A stretch of 52,735 bases of DNA from Aneurinibacillus tyrosinisolvens (lineage in GTDB: Bacteria > Bacillota > Bacilli > Aneurinibacillales > Aneurinibacillaceae). The position numbers and the translations under genes were made by a program. The notes below the pieces were generated by a model. It ran no database searches. It had not been told where the DNA came from and saw nothing but the letters and a program-made list of their open reading frames with translations. The stretch covers positions 1-52,735 of the forward strand of contig NZ_BBWZ01000036.1 of the NCBI RefSeq assembly GCF_001015055.1, written 5' to 3'. Shown one piece after another: positions 17,600 to 27,389 of this stretch (positions are counted from its first letter, which is position 1; the number at the start of each line of letters is the position of its first letter).

Positions 17600-19003
17600 A
17601 TGAATTTACCGCATGCGTTTCAGCAACGAATGAAGGAGCGGCTGGGCAGTGAATACGAACTGTTTATTGCTTCATATGAAGAAGCGCGCCAGCAAGGCCT
17701 CCGGGTTAATGAACTGAAAATGGCCGCCCAGGAGTTCATGAAAAAATCACGCTGGGAATTAACACCCATCCCGTGGACGGAGAACGGTTTTTATTATGGG
17801 GAAGGATTTCGTCCTGCGAAGCATCCTTACTATCATGCGGGTCTTTATTACATACAGGAACCGAGCGCGATGTCGCCTGCCGCTGTTCTGGCTCCGCTCC
17901 CCGGAGAAAAGGTGCTCGATTTGTGTGCCGCTCCGGGCGGGAAGACGACGCAGTTTGCGTCTTTTATGAATGGGACGGGCGTTCTTGTAACGAATGACAA
18001 CAATCCAAACCGGGTAAAAGCGCTCGTAAAAAATGTAGAATTATACGGACTTACAAACACAATCGTCACGAATGAAACACCTGACCGGCTGGCGGCCATA
18101 TTCCCGGAATATTTTGACCGTATTCTGGTGGACGCGCCCTGTTCGGGAGAGGGGATGTTCCGCAAAGAGCCGGACATGGTGAAGGTGTGGAGCGAACAGG
18201 CAATTGAGACGTGCTGCGGAATGCAGCGCCCGATCCTGCAGGACGCTGCACGCATGCTAAGGCCCGGGGGATTCCTGCTGTATTCCACCTGCACGTTTGC
18301 TCCGGAGGAAAACGAGCAGATGATTGCCGGGTTTTTACATGCACACCCTGATTTTGAGGCGGTGCAGATTCCTCTATATGAGGGGTGGCAGCACGGGAGA
18401 CCGGAGTGGACAGACGAGCCGGCGCGCAATGAAGCGGTTAGGCGTACGGTAAGGCTATGGCCTCACCGCGTAAGAGGGGAAGGGCATTATCTCGCTCTTC
18501 TGCAGAGAAAGGAGACCGGGGCACCGCAGCGGACCGGGACACTGGCTAATCGGGGAACGAGCAGCAAAGAACTGACTGATTTTTATGCCTTTGTGGATGA
18601 GGTGCTCCCCGGATGGAAAGGACTTGAGAATGCCGAAAGACAACTGACGTTCCATGATGACCGGGTTTTCCTTTCCCCCGTTCAAGTGCCTGGGCTTCAT
18701 TCGCTTCGTATCACCCGTCAGGGGTGGCTGCTTGGGACGATAAAGAAAAAGCGCTTCGAGCCTTCCCAGGCTTTTGCTATGGGACTTAAAATGGAAGATG
18801 CAGCCCGGGTTGTAAACTTTGCATCTGACGAAGAGGATGTCATCCGCTACCTAAAGGGAGAGACCATTCTTCGCAAAATCGACCGCGGCTGGACTCTCGT
18901 CTGTGTAGACGGGTTTCCCATCGGATGGGCGAAAGGAACGGAAAACATGATGAAAAATGCGTATCCTGCCGGCTGGCGCTGGGTAGATGGCGCCGGCTCG
19001 TGA
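17600..19003 (+). CDS. RsmF/RsmB-family rRNA (cytosine-C5) methyltransferase
   Basis: A 467-residue NOL1/NOP2/Sun-family enzyme that methylates cytosine C5 in rRNA using SAM. The SAM motif is VLDLCAAPGGKTTQ. The two catalytic cysteine motifs are DAPCSGEGMF and STCTFAPEENE. The C-terminal 160 residues, ending GWAKGTENMMKNAYPAGWRW, resemble the RsmF/YebU C-terminal RNA-binding region. The RBS is AAAAGGAGAG. The exact rRNA position is not predictable. Confidence 0.92.
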   Translation: MNLPHAFQQRMKERLGSEYELFIASYEEARQQGLRVNELKMAAQEFMKKSRWELTPIPWTENGFYYGEGFRPAKHPYYHAGLYYIQEPSAMSPAAVLAPLPGEKVLDLCAAPGGKTTQFASFMNGTGVLVTNDNNPNRVKALVKNVELYGLTNTIVTNETPDRLAAIFPEYFDRILVDAPCSGEGMFRKEPDMVKVWSEQAIETCCGMQRPILQDAARMLRPGGFLLYSTCTFAPEENEQMIAGFLHAHPDFEAVQIPLYEGWQHGRPEWTDEPARNEAVRRTVRLWPHRVRGEGHYLALLQRKETGAPQRTGTLANRGTSSKELTDFYAFVDEVLPGWKGLENAERQLTFHDDRVFLSPVQVPGLHSLRITRQGWLLGTIKKKRFEPSQAFAMGLKMEDAARVVNFASDEEDVIRYLKGETILRKIDRGWTLVCVDGFPIGWAKGTENMMKNAYPAGWRWVDGAGS

Positions 19004-19033
19004 AGGCGGATATGATGAATGGGGTGGATAGAA

Positions 19034-19741
19034 GTGAGACTGGATAAATTACTTGCCAATATGGGATATGGAACGCGCAAAGAGATTAAGAAATTTTGCA
19101 AAAGCGGGGCGGTCAAGGTAGACGGAAAACCCGTGAAAGACAGCAGTATTCACGTGGACCCTGACTCGCAGGAGGTTGAAATCCATGGGGAGATTGTACA
19201 GTATAGGGAGTTTGTTTATTTGATGATGAACAAGCCGCAGGGGGTCGTTTCTGCGACGGAAGATTTAGTCGACGAAACGGTCGTTGATTTGCTCGACCCC
19301 GAGTTTTACGCATTTGAAGTGTTTCCTGTGGGGCGCCTCGATAAAGATACCGAAGGATTGCTGCTTTTAACGAATGATGGAAAGCTTGCGCACGAACTGC
19401 TTTCCCCTAAAAAGCACGTTCCAAAAAAATACTTTGCCATTGTAAATGGGCGCGTAACCGAAGAAGACGTAGAAAAATTCGGCAAGGGTGTGACACTTGA
19501 CGACGGATATGAAACACTTCCGGCTCAACTGACGGTGCTCGCCCAGGGAAGTATCTCTGAAATTGAGCTCGTTATTTATGAAGGAAAGTATCACCAGGTA
19601 AAGCGGATGTTTGAGTCGGTAGGCAAAAAAGTGACGTTTTTAAAACGGTTATCGATGGGTGCACTGCAGCTCGATGAGGACCTTGAGCTAGGTGAATATC
19701 GTGAATTGACGGAGGAAGAGCTGGAATTCCTTAGAGGATAA
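19034..19741 (+). CDS. 16S rRNA pseudouridine synthase, RsuA family
   Basis: About 235 residues from GTG 19034 (MRLDKLLANMGYGTRKEI), chosen because GGGGTGG lies 8 nt upstream and the family starts with RLDK. It has an N-terminal S4 RNA-binding domain, then the pseudouridine synthase core with catalytic Asp in VGRLDKDTEGLLLLT. The motifs PKKYFA and YEGKYHQVKRMF are also typical of RsuA/RluB. It lies 30 nt after the rRNA methyltransferase gene, so the two rRNA-modifying genes are probably co-transcribed. Confidence 0.93.
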   Translation: MRLDKLLANMGYGTRKEIKKFCKSGAVKVDGKPVKDSSIHVDPDSQEVEIHGEIVQYREFVYLMMNKPQGVVSATEDLVDETVVDLLDPEFYAFEVFPVGRLDKDTEGLLLLTNDGKLAHELLSPKKHVPKKYFAIVNGRVTEEDVEKFGKGVTLDDGYETLPAQLTVLAQGSISEIELVIYEGKYHQVKRMFESVGKKVTFLKRLSMGALQLDEDLELGEYRELTEEELEFLRG

Positions 19742-19745
19742 GAAA

Positions 19746-19776
19746 GCATCGCGAGGCCATGCCCGCGATGTTTTTC
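19746..19776 (+). terminator. Terminator after the pseudouridine synthase gene
   Basis: CATCGCG / CGCGATG hairpin with a GC-rich loop and TTTTTCTT. Its 3' half (20 nt from 19758) is identical to the terminal arm of repeat copy D at 48045-48064. Confidence 0.85.
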
Positions 19777-20448
19777 TTATTGTTTTTTTATTCCGTAAAG
19801 CAGAATATCAACCATGCTCTTTATGTTTTCTTCTTCGTTCTGTTCATTAAACTCGTCCGGAAAGGCACGGGTGAAGAAGAGGTGGCCGAGTAAGGCAGAA
19901 AAGATGGCGCGAAGAATATGCTCGACGGGCAAATCGCGAAACTCGCCTTTCTCAATGCGTTGCCGCACGAATAAATCAGCAAGGCCTCTTGCTTTTTCGG
20001 CAACGTTTGTTAAGAGCGCGTCCATAATTTCCGGGTGAAACTGCGCTTCCTGGATAATAATTCTCATGCGCGGCCAGTTCTGCCGGACAAGCTCCAGGCG
20101 GTTCCGGTACAGGTTCTCAATAATTTTGTCCGCAGGCAAATCCGCATCCATAATCCTCTTAACATCTTTTAAAATTAAAGGGGAAGCGAACTTAATGAGC
20201 ATAGGGGCAATGAGGGCGTACAATAAATCCTTCTTTGTTTTAAAATGCCGAAAAATGGTTCCTTCAGCCACCCCGGCATCTCTGGCAATTTCACTCGTCG
20301 AACTACCATGGAACCCCTTCTCCGCAAACAGTTTGATAGCTGATTCGAGGATACGGCGCTGTTTTTCCGTCATCTGGTCTTCATCCTTAAGGGAATTAAG
20401 CATTTCCCGTATCGCCTCGTCAAATATAGGCTCCTTTGAGTTCTCCAT
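19777..20448 (-). CDS. TetR-family transcriptional regulator
   Basis: About 223 residues from ATG 20448. It has an N-terminal acidic extension of about 25 residues, then the TetR helix-turn-helix (ILESAIKLFAEKGFHGSSTSEIARDAGVAEGTIFRHFKTK, split here by helices). The C-terminal ligand domain is helical. It is the last gene of the HlyD-ABC-permease operon and starts 16 nt after the permease stop. It probably represses that operon. A candidate operator lies at 23596-23609. Confidence 0.9.
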   Translation of the reverse strand: MENSKEPIFDEAIREMLNSLKDEDQMTEKQRRILESAIKLFAEKGFHGSSTSEIARDAGVAEGTIFRHFKTKKDLLYALIAPMLIKFASPLILKDVKRIMDADLPADKIIENLYRNRLELVRQNWPRMRIIIQEAQFHPEIMDALLTNVAEKARGLADLFVRQRIEKGEFRDLPVEHILRAIFSALLGHLFFTRAFPDEFNEQNEEENIKSMVDILLYGIKKQ

Positions 20449-20464
20449 CTGTATGTCACATCCC

Positions 20465-21619
20465 TTAGTCGAGTTTTTTCCGAAAGCGCAGCATAGCAAG
20501 CATGCAGAATAGAATGGTGAAGCCGGTCAGTGACAGCGTTTCCTGCCATAGTTCTTTCAGTCCGCTGCCTTTAAGGAAAATTCCCCGTAGAATTTCAAGG
20601 AAATACGTAAGCGGAACAACGCCGCCAATCCATTGAAGCACAAGCGGCATCGTTTCCCGTGGAAACATAAATCCGGATAATAGAACGCTGGGTAAAATCG
20701 TTGCGAAAGCCATCTGCATGGCCTGCAGCTGTGTCCGGGCCACCGTTGAAATAAGAATGCCAATGGCAAGCGTCGTTACGAGAAAAAGAAGGCTCAGAAC
20801 AATGAGTAAGCCAAAGCTGCCTTTTACCGGAACACCAAACCACAAAATCCCGGTAAGCAGAACAATCATAAAGGAAAAAATCCCAATCCCGATATAAGGA
20901 ACAAGCTTCCCGACGATAAGTTCGGCAGGGCGGATGGGCGTGACGATAAGTTGCTCCATCGTTCCGCGCTCTTTCTCGCGCACAAGGGCGAAAGCGGTCA
21001 AAATAACGGTCACATTCTGCATAATAAGCCCGATCAACGCCGGAATGTTAAAAATAAGGCTTTTCATATTCGGATTGTATAGTACGCGTGTGCTTGCTTG
21101 AAGGAGAATTGGAAGCTTACTCATTCCCTGGGCGGCAAGGCTATCTCCCTGCAGTGATATCGCTTTATTCTGTGTAATTAACTGGGCGTTGGAGACAGCC
21201 GTGCGGGCGGCATTCGGATCTGAGCCGTCCACAATGACCTGAATAGACGCCTGCGTTCCCGTATCAAGCCGGTAGCTGTAATCACGGGGAATAACGATCG
21301 CTACTTTGATCGTCCCCCTATCCATTAAGGTCTGCAAAGAATTATATCCTTCTACATTATACAGGGAATCGAAGTAAAGCGTATTCGTAAACTGGGCGAT
21401 GAGCTGCCGGCTCTCTTTTGTTTTGGCCTGATCCCATACACCGGTAGGAAGATGATCCACATCGGTATTTACCGCGTAGCCGAAAATGAGCAGCATCATA
21501 ATCGGCATCAAGAGGGCAATCGCCATGCTGGCCCGGTCTTTTCGGATCTGGAGGGCTTCCTTTCGCACAATCGCCTTAAAGCGGGAGAAGCTGAAATGTG
21601 TAACGGAAGAGTTAGCCAT
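20465..21619 (-). CDS. ABC-2-type transporter permease
   Basis: A 384-residue inner-membrane permease of the YbhS/YbhR type. A cytoplasmic N-terminus is followed by a first membrane segment (MAIALLMPIMMLLIFGYAV) and a large extracytoplasmic domain of about 150 residues. Five C-terminal membrane segments contain the ABC-2 signature region REKERGTMEQLIVTPIRPAELIVGK. It overlaps the ATPase gene by 8 nt. It probably exports drugs or other hydrophobic compounds with the neighbouring HlyD protein. Confidence 0.92.
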   Translation of the reverse strand: MANSSVTHFSFSRFKAIVRKEALQIRKDRASMAIALLMPIMMLLIFGYAVNTDVDHLPTGVWDQAKTKESRQLIAQFTNTLYFDSLYNVEGYNSLQTLMDRGTIKVAIVIPRDYSYRLDTGTQASIQVIVDGSDPNAARTAVSNAQLITQNKAISLQGDSLAAQGMSKLPILLQASTRVLYNPNMKSLIFNIPALIGLIMQNVTVILTAFALVREKERGTMEQLIVTPIRPAELIVGKLVPYIGIGIFSFMIVLLTGILWFGVPVKGSFGLLIVLSLLFLVTTLAIGILISTVARTQLQAMQMAFATILPSVLLSGFMFPRETMPLVLQWIGGVVPLTYFLEILRGIFLKGSGLKELWQETLSLTGFTILFCMLAMLRFRKKLD

Positions 21620-22388
21620 GGCTCAGGTCACCTCCGCGCAGCAGGCCATTGTCCCGGGATTCCACCAGTTGAATAAACACATCATCAAGGGTTGCCGCCC
21701 CGGATTGCTCTCTTAATTCCTGCGGGCTTCCCGAGGTAAGCAGCTTTCCGAAAAAGATAAAGCTGATTTTGTCACACGTTTCCGCTTCATCCATGTAATG
21801 CGTACTGACGAGCACGGTAATTCCTTCTTTCGCCAGGCCATGGATCACTTCCCAGAAGATGCGGCGCGACACCGGATCGACACCTGCCGTCGGCTCATCA
21901 AGAATGAGGATTTCCGGTTCGTGCAGCAGAGCACAGGAGAGGGCAAGCCGCTGTTTCCATCCCCCTGAGAGCGAACCGGCGGCCTGCTTTTCCCGGCCCG
22001 CTAGCCCCGCCATGGCGATAAGTTCCTCTTTCCGCTCACGGGCTTTTTTGCCCTTTAACCCATAAATACCGGCATAAAAGTCGAGGTTTTCCTTTACTGT
22101 CAGCTCTTCATACAGGCTGAATTTTTGGGACATATAGCCGATGTGGTGCTTAATCGTTTCCGACTGTGTCAGGATATCCAACCCAAGCACCTGGCCGGAG
22201 CCGGAGGTCGGGGTAAGAATGCCGCTGAGCATCCGAATCACGGTTGATTTTCCGGAGCCGTTCGGACCCAGAAAGCCGGTAATGCTTCCCCTTGGGATGG
22301 ACAGGGAAACACGATCTACGGCGAGAAGCGAACCGAACCTTTTGGTGAGGTTTTCACAGGAGATGGCCAAAGGTGCCTGGAGCATCAT
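21612..22388 (-). CDS. ABC transporter ATP-binding protein
   Basis: A 258-residue ATPase. Walker A is GPNGSGKST, the signature is SLSGGWKQRLALS, Walker B is ILILDEPTAGVD and the H-loop is STHYMDEAE. The layout matches ABC-2 drug/polysaccharide exporters such as YbhF and DrrA. It overlaps both neighbours (4 nt with hlyD, 8 nt with the permease), so the stoichiometry is translationally coupled. Confidence 0.95.
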   Translation of the reverse strand: MMLQAPLAISCENLTKRFGSLLAVDRVSLSIPRGSITGFLGPNGSGKSTVIRMLSGILTPTSGSGQVLGLDILTQSETIKHHIGYMSQKFSLYEELTVKENLDFYAGIYGLKGKKARERKEELIAMAGLAGREKQAAGSLSGGWKQRLALSCALLHEPEILILDEPTAGVDPVSRRIFWEVIHGLAKEGITVLVSTHYMDEAETCDKISFIFFGKLLTSGSPQELREQSGAATLDDVFIQLVESRDNGLLRGGDLSHG

Positions 22389-23578
22389 TTTCCACCTGCC
22401 TTTACAGGGACAAACGTAATGTCAGCCGGCATTCCAGGCTTGAGCATGCCTAGCCCATCCAGAATATTTACAGTAACGGCAAATACCATCTTTGTTCGTT
22501 CGTCGGGTGTTTGTACGTTTTTTGGCGTGAATTCCGCTTCCCTGGCAATGCGGGTAACTTTTCCTTTGAAAGCCCGATTCGGGTACGCATCAACCGTAAT
22601 GGAAGCCTGCTGCCCCACGCTTACCCCGCCCAATTCGGCTTCAGGGATATACACAACAACTTCAAGGATGCCTTTCCTTAGGAGCGTGTATAAGGTCGCG
22701 CCCGGTTTGACAACTTCTCCTTTGTTCACATGCTTTCGCAGAATGACTCCCGCTTCCGGAGAGCGGACCTGTGTCCTAGTTTCCGTTATGGCTGCTTGTT
22801 TAAGCCTGCTTTCTGCCTGATCTTTCTGTCCGAGCAGATAACGTACCGTGTAATTCGTTTCCCCTTCCTTAAGCAAATCTAGGTCCGCCTGCGCAGCTTG
22901 CCTGGCGGCTATGTTGGAGGATCTCGCGGCTTCATCCGCCGCTATTTCTTCTTTTGCCTGGTTCATTTGCGCGCGAATGGAAGTAGCTTGATTTTTAAAA
23001 TCATTGACAACGGTTAGGGCCTGATTCACAGCCTCCCGAACCGCATCTGCTTCGGAGGGAGACGCTGCACCCTGTTCCAGGAGGGTTTTCATTTGCTGCA
23101 GCCGTTTCTGGTGGTAAGCGAGGGTGCTCTCAGCCCCCTGGGCTCTTGCTTGTAGCTGGGAAAGGTTTGCCTCTAGCAGAGGGAGTTGGGCAGTGGCAGA
23201 ACGGATTTTTGCCTCCGACTGGGCTACGGTCGCTTCCGATTGATTAACCCTGGCTTGCGCTTCCTTGATTTTCTGCGTACGAGTGCCTGCTCCGGCCTCT
23301 TCCAGCTTTGCCTGTGCGCTTTCCACAGCCGCCTTCGCTTCGTTTATTTTTGCTATGTACTCACGGTTGTTAAGCTGCGCAACGGTTTCGTTCGCCTTAA
23401 CTTCGTGCCCTTCTTCAGCAGCAGCGGTTTTCAACGCCCCGCCAAGCTCGCTTTGAATTAGCATTTCCTTGCCTTCAATCGTACCGGAGTACACAGGTAC
23501 AGTGCTTTTACCCTGACAGGCGGTAAGAAGTATGGATACGAACAATAACAATACCGATGCTTTTTTCCTCATCGTCAT
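22385..23578 (-). CDS. HlyD-family efflux periplasmic-adaptor-like lipoprotein
   Basis: About 397 residues from ATG 23578, chosen for its AAGGGGATG site. The signal peptide ends in the lipobox LLTAC. Two lipoyl-like halves flank a long coiled coil rich in Ala/Gln/Glu (about residues 60-240). The C-terminal beta domain contains RSPEAGVILRKHVNKGEVV. It links the ABC exporter to the envelope in YbhG-like systems. In a Gram-positive host it acts outside the membrane without an outer-membrane partner. Confidence 0.9.
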   Translation of the reverse strand: MTMRKKASVLLLFVSILLTACQGKSTVPVYSGTIEGKEMLIQSELGGALKTAAAEEGHEVKANETVAQLNNREYIAKINEAKAAVESAQAKLEEAGAGTRTQKIKEAQARVNQSEATVAQSEAKIRSATAQLPLLEANLSQLQARAQGAESTLAYHQKRLQQMKTLLEQGAASPSEADAVREAVNQALTVVNDFKNQATSIRAQMNQAKEEIAADEAARSSNIAARQAAQADLDLLKEGETNYTVRYLLGQKDQAESRLKQAAITETRTQVRSPEAGVILRKHVNKGEVVKPGATLYTLLRKGILEVVVYIPEAELGGVSVGQQASITVDAYPNRAFKGKVTRIAREAEFTPKNVQTPDERTKMVFAVTVNILDGLGMLKPGMPADITFVPVKAGGK

Positions 23579-23595
23579 TTCATCCCCTTTATGTA

Positions 23596-23609
23596 AGTGA
23601 GTAATCACT
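23596..23609. promoter_or_regulatory. Candidate TetR operator before the efflux operon
   Basis: AGTGA-GTAA-TCACT is a 5-bp inverted repeat with overlapping arms TGAGT / ACTCA, located about 20 nt upstream of the hlyD start. Its position and symmetry suit binding by the TetR protein encoded at the end of the same operon. This is an inference. Confidence 0.5.
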
Positions 23610-23804
23610 CATTATTAATTTACTTCCTACAGCCCGGGTTGTAAATAGAAAATTTGCAGAATGCACATAATGAAAAAAAGAAGATAAGCCGGATCGTCGA
23701 TTTGAAAAATTATATACTCGGACAGGTCTTATAATAATCGGAACAAGTGCGCTATACTTATAAGTGCTTACGAAACGATATACAGGATGAGGAGTGTAGC
23801 ACAA

Positions 23805-24689
23805 ATGAGTAAAAAAATTGCATTCATAGGCATGGGAAACATGGGAGCGCCCATGGCGCTTAATCTTCACAAAGCGGGGTTTGAAGTGACTGTATATAAC
23901 CGTTCCGCGGAAAAGGTCCTTCCGCTGAAGGAACAGGGATTACATACGGTAGGGTCGCTGCAGGATGCGGTCATGCATAAAGATGTCGTGATTACGATGC
24001 TTTCTAACGATGCAGCGGTCAAAGAAGTCATTACAGGTGACGAAGGAATCCTCGATTATATCGAAGCGCCAACCGTGCTCGTCGACATGAGTACGGTTTC
24101 TCCCGATACATCAGGGGAACTGGCGGAAACAGCGGCCCAGATGGGAATTACGATGATGGATGCCCCGGTTTCCGGCAGTGTAAACGCAGCCGAAAGTGGA
24201 AACCTCGTGATTCTGGCCGGTGGCAAAAAAGAAGTTTTTGAATCTCTCCAGGATATTTTTGAAGTCGTCGGGAAGGCCAGCTATTACTTTGGAAATAATG
24301 GAAGCGGCTCGAAAGCGAAGCTCGTCATTAACCTACTGCTGGGAACTACGATGCAAGGAATTTCAGAATCGCTTGTCCTCGCAGAGAAATTCGGCCTCGA
24401 GCGGACGACCGTTCTCGATATGATGCAGCAAGCGGCGGTAGCTTCTCCTTTCCTTGGCTTCAAGAGAAATCTCCTGCTTGAGGAACAGTATCCGGCCGCA
24501 TTCTCCTTAAAGCATATGCACAAAGATTTAGGGCTTATTCTTGGACAGGCAAGAGAAATCGGAAGTGTCCTGCCCGCCACCTCTGCGGCGTACCAGAGCT
24601 ATTCTGCGGCCATGAACCACAATATGGCGGATATGGATATGGCAGCCGTTTTTGCCGAATTGCTAAGTCAATCCGGGGCAAAAAACTAA
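23805..24689 (+). CDS. NAD(P)-dependent oxidoreductase, 3-hydroxyisobutyrate dehydrogenase family
   Basis: About 294 residues from ATG 23805 (GAGGAGTG site). The Rossmann motif IAFIGMGNMGAPMA is at the N-terminus, and the substrate-binding DAPVSGSVNAAESGNL motif follows. The catalytic Lys lies in GSGSKAKLVINLL. The family includes 3-hydroxyisobutyrate, tartronate-semialdehyde and succinic-semialdehyde reductases. The substrate is not clear from sequence. Confidence 0.92.
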   Translation: MSKKIAFIGMGNMGAPMALNLHKAGFEVTVYNRSAEKVLPLKEQGLHTVGSLQDAVMHKDVVITMLSNDAAVKEVITGDEGILDYIEAPTVLVDMSTVSPDTSGELAETAAQMGITMMDAPVSGSVNAAESGNLVILAGGKKEVFESLQDIFEVVGKASYYFGNNGSGSKAKLVINLLLGTTMQGISESLVLAEKFGLERTTVLDMMQQAAVASPFLGFKRNLLLEEQYPAAFSLKHMHKDLGLILGQAREIGSVLPATSAAYQSYSAAMNHNMADMDMAAVFAELLSQSGAKN

Positions 24690-24705
24690 CAAAAATCATC
24701 CTTTG

Positions 24706-24739
24706 AAAAGGAAGCGCGTATGATGCCGCTTCCTTTTTT
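24706..24739 (+). terminator. Terminator after the dehydrogenase gene
   Basis: GGAAGCG / CGCTTCC hairpin with A-run and TTTTTT. Confidence 0.85.
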
Positions 24740-24777
24740 CTCGCTTCTGACACATTTTTTTTAAATTATCTATTTAC

Positions 24778-24829
24778 GTATGATAATCAATCTCATATAA
24801 TTAAGATAACGAATGATAATCACTCTCAT
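24778..24829 (+). promoter_or_regulatory. Two Fur boxes and promoter of feoAB
   Basis: Two near-identical motifs, TATGATAATCAATCTCAT (from 24779) and AATGATAATCACTCTCAT (from 24812), each match the Fur consensus. They flank TATAAT at 24795-24800. Fe2+-loaded Fur should therefore repress feoA-feoB. Confidence 0.85.
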
Positions 24830-24871
24830 GATATATAGACCAAAATACATTAAAGGACAGGGGCGGGGACA

Positions 24872-25099
24872 ATGTTCTTAACAGATATAAAACCGGGGAG
24901 CAGGGCAAAAATTACAGATACAACACATGTGACTGAGATGGTGCGCCGCCGTCTGCTTGATTTAGGGATTATGGAGGGCACGGTTATTAGCATTAAACGA
25001 ATTCTTCCCTTTGGCGGTCCGTTTACATTAGAAGCAAGCGGGCAGTGGATTGGAATCCGCCGTAATGAAGCGAGAATGATTCAGGTGGAATCAGCATGA
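24872..25099 (+). CDS. feoA: Ferrous iron transport protein FeoA
   Basis: A 75-residue SH3-like cytoplasmic protein. The segments RRRLLDLGIMEGT and ITDTTHVTEM, and the final LRNEA-type stretch (GIRRNEARMIQVE), are typical of FeoA. It supports FeoB in Fe2+ uptake. It overlaps the feoB start by 4 nt. Confidence 0.93.
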   Translation: MFLTDIKPGSRAKITDTTHVTEMVRRRLLDLGIMEGTVISIKRILPFGGPFTLEASGQWIGIRRNEARMIQVESA

Positions 25100-27110
25100 T
25101 TAGTGTAGCCCTGGCCGGTAATCCGAACACCGGTAAGACATCTTTGTTTAACATTCTCACAGGTTCTTACGAATATGTAGGAAACTGGACCGGCGTAACC
25201 GTCGAGAAGAAAGTTGGGGTTTTGAAAAGCAAGCGAGGGCACTTAATCGATTTGCCTGGTATTTATTCTCTCAATCCGTTGTCCCGTGATGAAGGGGTTG
25301 CCACGCAATTCCTTCTGTCAGAGGATTTTTCGGCCATCCTTAATATTGTGGATGCTTCTCAACTGGAGAGAAACTTATACTTAACCGTACAGCTGCTCGA
25401 ATATGGAAAACCGGTTGTTATCGGGCTTAACATGATGGACGTGGCAGAAAAAAGAGGATACAAAGTAGATGAGGTGAAGCTGACATCGCTGCTTAACGTT
25501 CCGATTCTGCCCATCGTTGCCCGCACCGGCACGGGGTGCGACAGGCTGGAAAAAATGCTCGGCTATAGTGGCGAAGACGGAAGGAAAGCAGAGCCGCTTA
25601 TGATTAACTATGGCTCAGTCCTGGAAGGCGCAGTAAAAACACTGGCCGCTAAAATCCCGGGCACCATCCAGCTGCCAAAACGCTGGCTGGCCCTGCAGTT
25701 CTTCGAGGGCAACGCCCTCGTAAAAGAACTCCTTTATTCTCAGATGGACACCGGCTGGCTGGAGCGCCTTCACACTGAAACGGAAGAGAGAATCCGATTC
25801 GAAACAAAAATGAAGTCGCTGCATCAGCATATCCGCCAGGTTCGCAGCGGCTTTATTTCAAGTATTGTGAGCGAGGCTTTAATCCGAACGAAAAACATTG
25901 AGCATACATTTACAGAACGGGTGGACCAGATTGTCACAAATAAATTTCTTGGCATGCCTGTCTTCCTCTTGTTTATGTATGTAACGTTTAAGCTTACGTT
26001 CGACTGGCTCGGTACACCGCTATCCGATATGATTGATGCGTTTTTGACCGGACCGGTGACTGATACGCTGCAAAGTTTGCTCGTAGCATCGGCGCCTCGG
26101 CATTTATTAAAGCCGTTGTGCTTGAGGGAATCGTAGCGGGCGTCGGCGGGGTACTCGTTTTCGTTCCCCAAATTTTTATTTTGTTTTTCCTTATTTCCTT
26201 TATCGAAGACTCCGGATATATGGCAAGGGTAGCGATGGTCATGGACCGGTTAATGCAGGCGATCGGACTCAACGGAAAAGCGTTTATTCCGATGATTATC
26301 GGGTTCGGCTGCAATGTGCCGGGTGTTATGGCGGCCCGGACGGTTGAACAGCCGAAGGAACGGTTGCTCACGATTTTACTTACACCGCTCATGTCATGTT
26401 CGGCAAGGCTTCCGGTATACAGCTTATTTGTGGGAGCCTTCTTCGTACATAATGAAGCGCTTATTGTCCTTTCGATGTATGTGCTCGGTATTGCGGTGGC
26501 GCTCATTCTCGCTAAAGTTTTTTCCAGCACCATTTTGAAGCAATCGGGCTCCATGTTTTTAATTGAACTTCCTCCTTACCGTTTTCCGCAGGGACGTACG
26601 CTTCTAAGAAGCACCTGGGAGAAAGGAAAAGGATTCGTAAGAAAAGCGGGAACCCTCATTTTTGGAGGTTCGGTTGTTATCTGGTTTCTCAGTTATGCGG
26701 GGCCAGGCGGGCTTGCTGTGGAAATGAACCAGAGCTTCCTTGCGATAATTGGCGGCGCGCTTGCACCGATTCTTGCACCGATTGGCTTTGGCACATGGCA
26801 GGCGGGCGCTGCCCTCCTTACCGGGTTTCTCGCCAAGGAAGTCGTTGTTGCTACGATGAACATCATTTATGCGGTTCCTGACACGGCGTCCTTGCAGGGG
26901 CTTCTGTCGCATCACTATACGGCTTTGCAGGCATACAGCTTTATGGCCTTTATCCTGCTGTACGTTCCATGCCTGGCTACGGTAGGGGTAATAAAGAAAG
27001 AAACAGGTTCGGCAAAGTGGACGTGGTTCTCCATCGGCTATGCGCTTGTTATTGCCTACTTGATTTCTTTTGTGATTTATCAGGGAGGAAAGCTGCTTGG
27101 TCTCGGATAA
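25096..27110 (+). pseudogene. feoB: Ferrous iron transporter FeoB, one frameshift
   Basis: Together the two frames encode about 671 residues, the normal FeoB length. The N-terminal GTPase has G1 GNPNTGKTS, G3 DLPGIYSL and G4 NMMD. The membrane part has the GVGGVLVFVPQI, EDSGYMARVA and GCNVPGV motifs. The frame breaks near 26090: reading one more G (TCGGGCGCC instead of TCGGCGCC) restores VASGASAFIKAVVLEGIVAG. Everything else is intact. This may be a true mutation or a homopolymer sequencing error. If real, the first frame stops at 26136 and uptake would be lost. Confidence 0.9.
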
Positions 27111-27134
27111 ACCGGATAGAGAGAAGGGGAAAAT

Positions 27135-27305
27135 ATGATAGCTAATTTAGCAATCGGCGCGCTTATTTTCGGCTACGCCGGATGGGCACTGTTTCGTTTT
27201 GTAAAAAAGAGCAAGCAGGGAAAGTGTGCCAGCTGCTCGATGAACAAGAGCTGCCAGGCCGCCTGCGATCCGATAGAAAACAGTATGACAGTACTGGGAA
27301 AATAA
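27135..27305 (+). CDS. FeoB-associated Cys-rich membrane protein
   Basis: A 56-residue protein starting at ATG 27135 (site AGAAGGGG). One N-terminal membrane segment (LAIGALIFGYAGWALF) is followed by a basic stretch and a cysteine cluster, CASCSMNKSCQAAC. This is the layout of the FeoB_associated family, which sits directly after feoB in many Firmicutes and may bind iron or assist FeoB. It lies 24 nt after feoB and is probably co-transcribed. Confidence 0.88.
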   Translation: MIANLAIGALIFGYAGWALFRFVKKSKQGKCASCSMNKSCQAACDPIENSMTVLGK

Positions 27306-27349
27306 TAAAAAGTAGTTTTGGATAGAAAATTGAATAGAGTAAGAGTGAG

Positions 27350-27389
27350 AGGATAAATAGCTTAATATAAAACTATTTATCCTTTTTTT
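27350..27389 (+). terminator. Terminator of the feo operon
   Basis: GGATAAATAG / CTATTTATCC hairpin followed by seven T. The rest of 27306-27549 is AT-rich and holds no gene. A 13-nt direct repeat, TTTGGATAGAAAA, occurs on either side of the terminator. Confidence 0.8.

Noticed and set aside
23641..23804. Possible additional regulatory RNA between hlyD and the dehydrogenase gene
   Set aside because: I saw no consistent hairpin or known leader motif. Ordinary promoter region.
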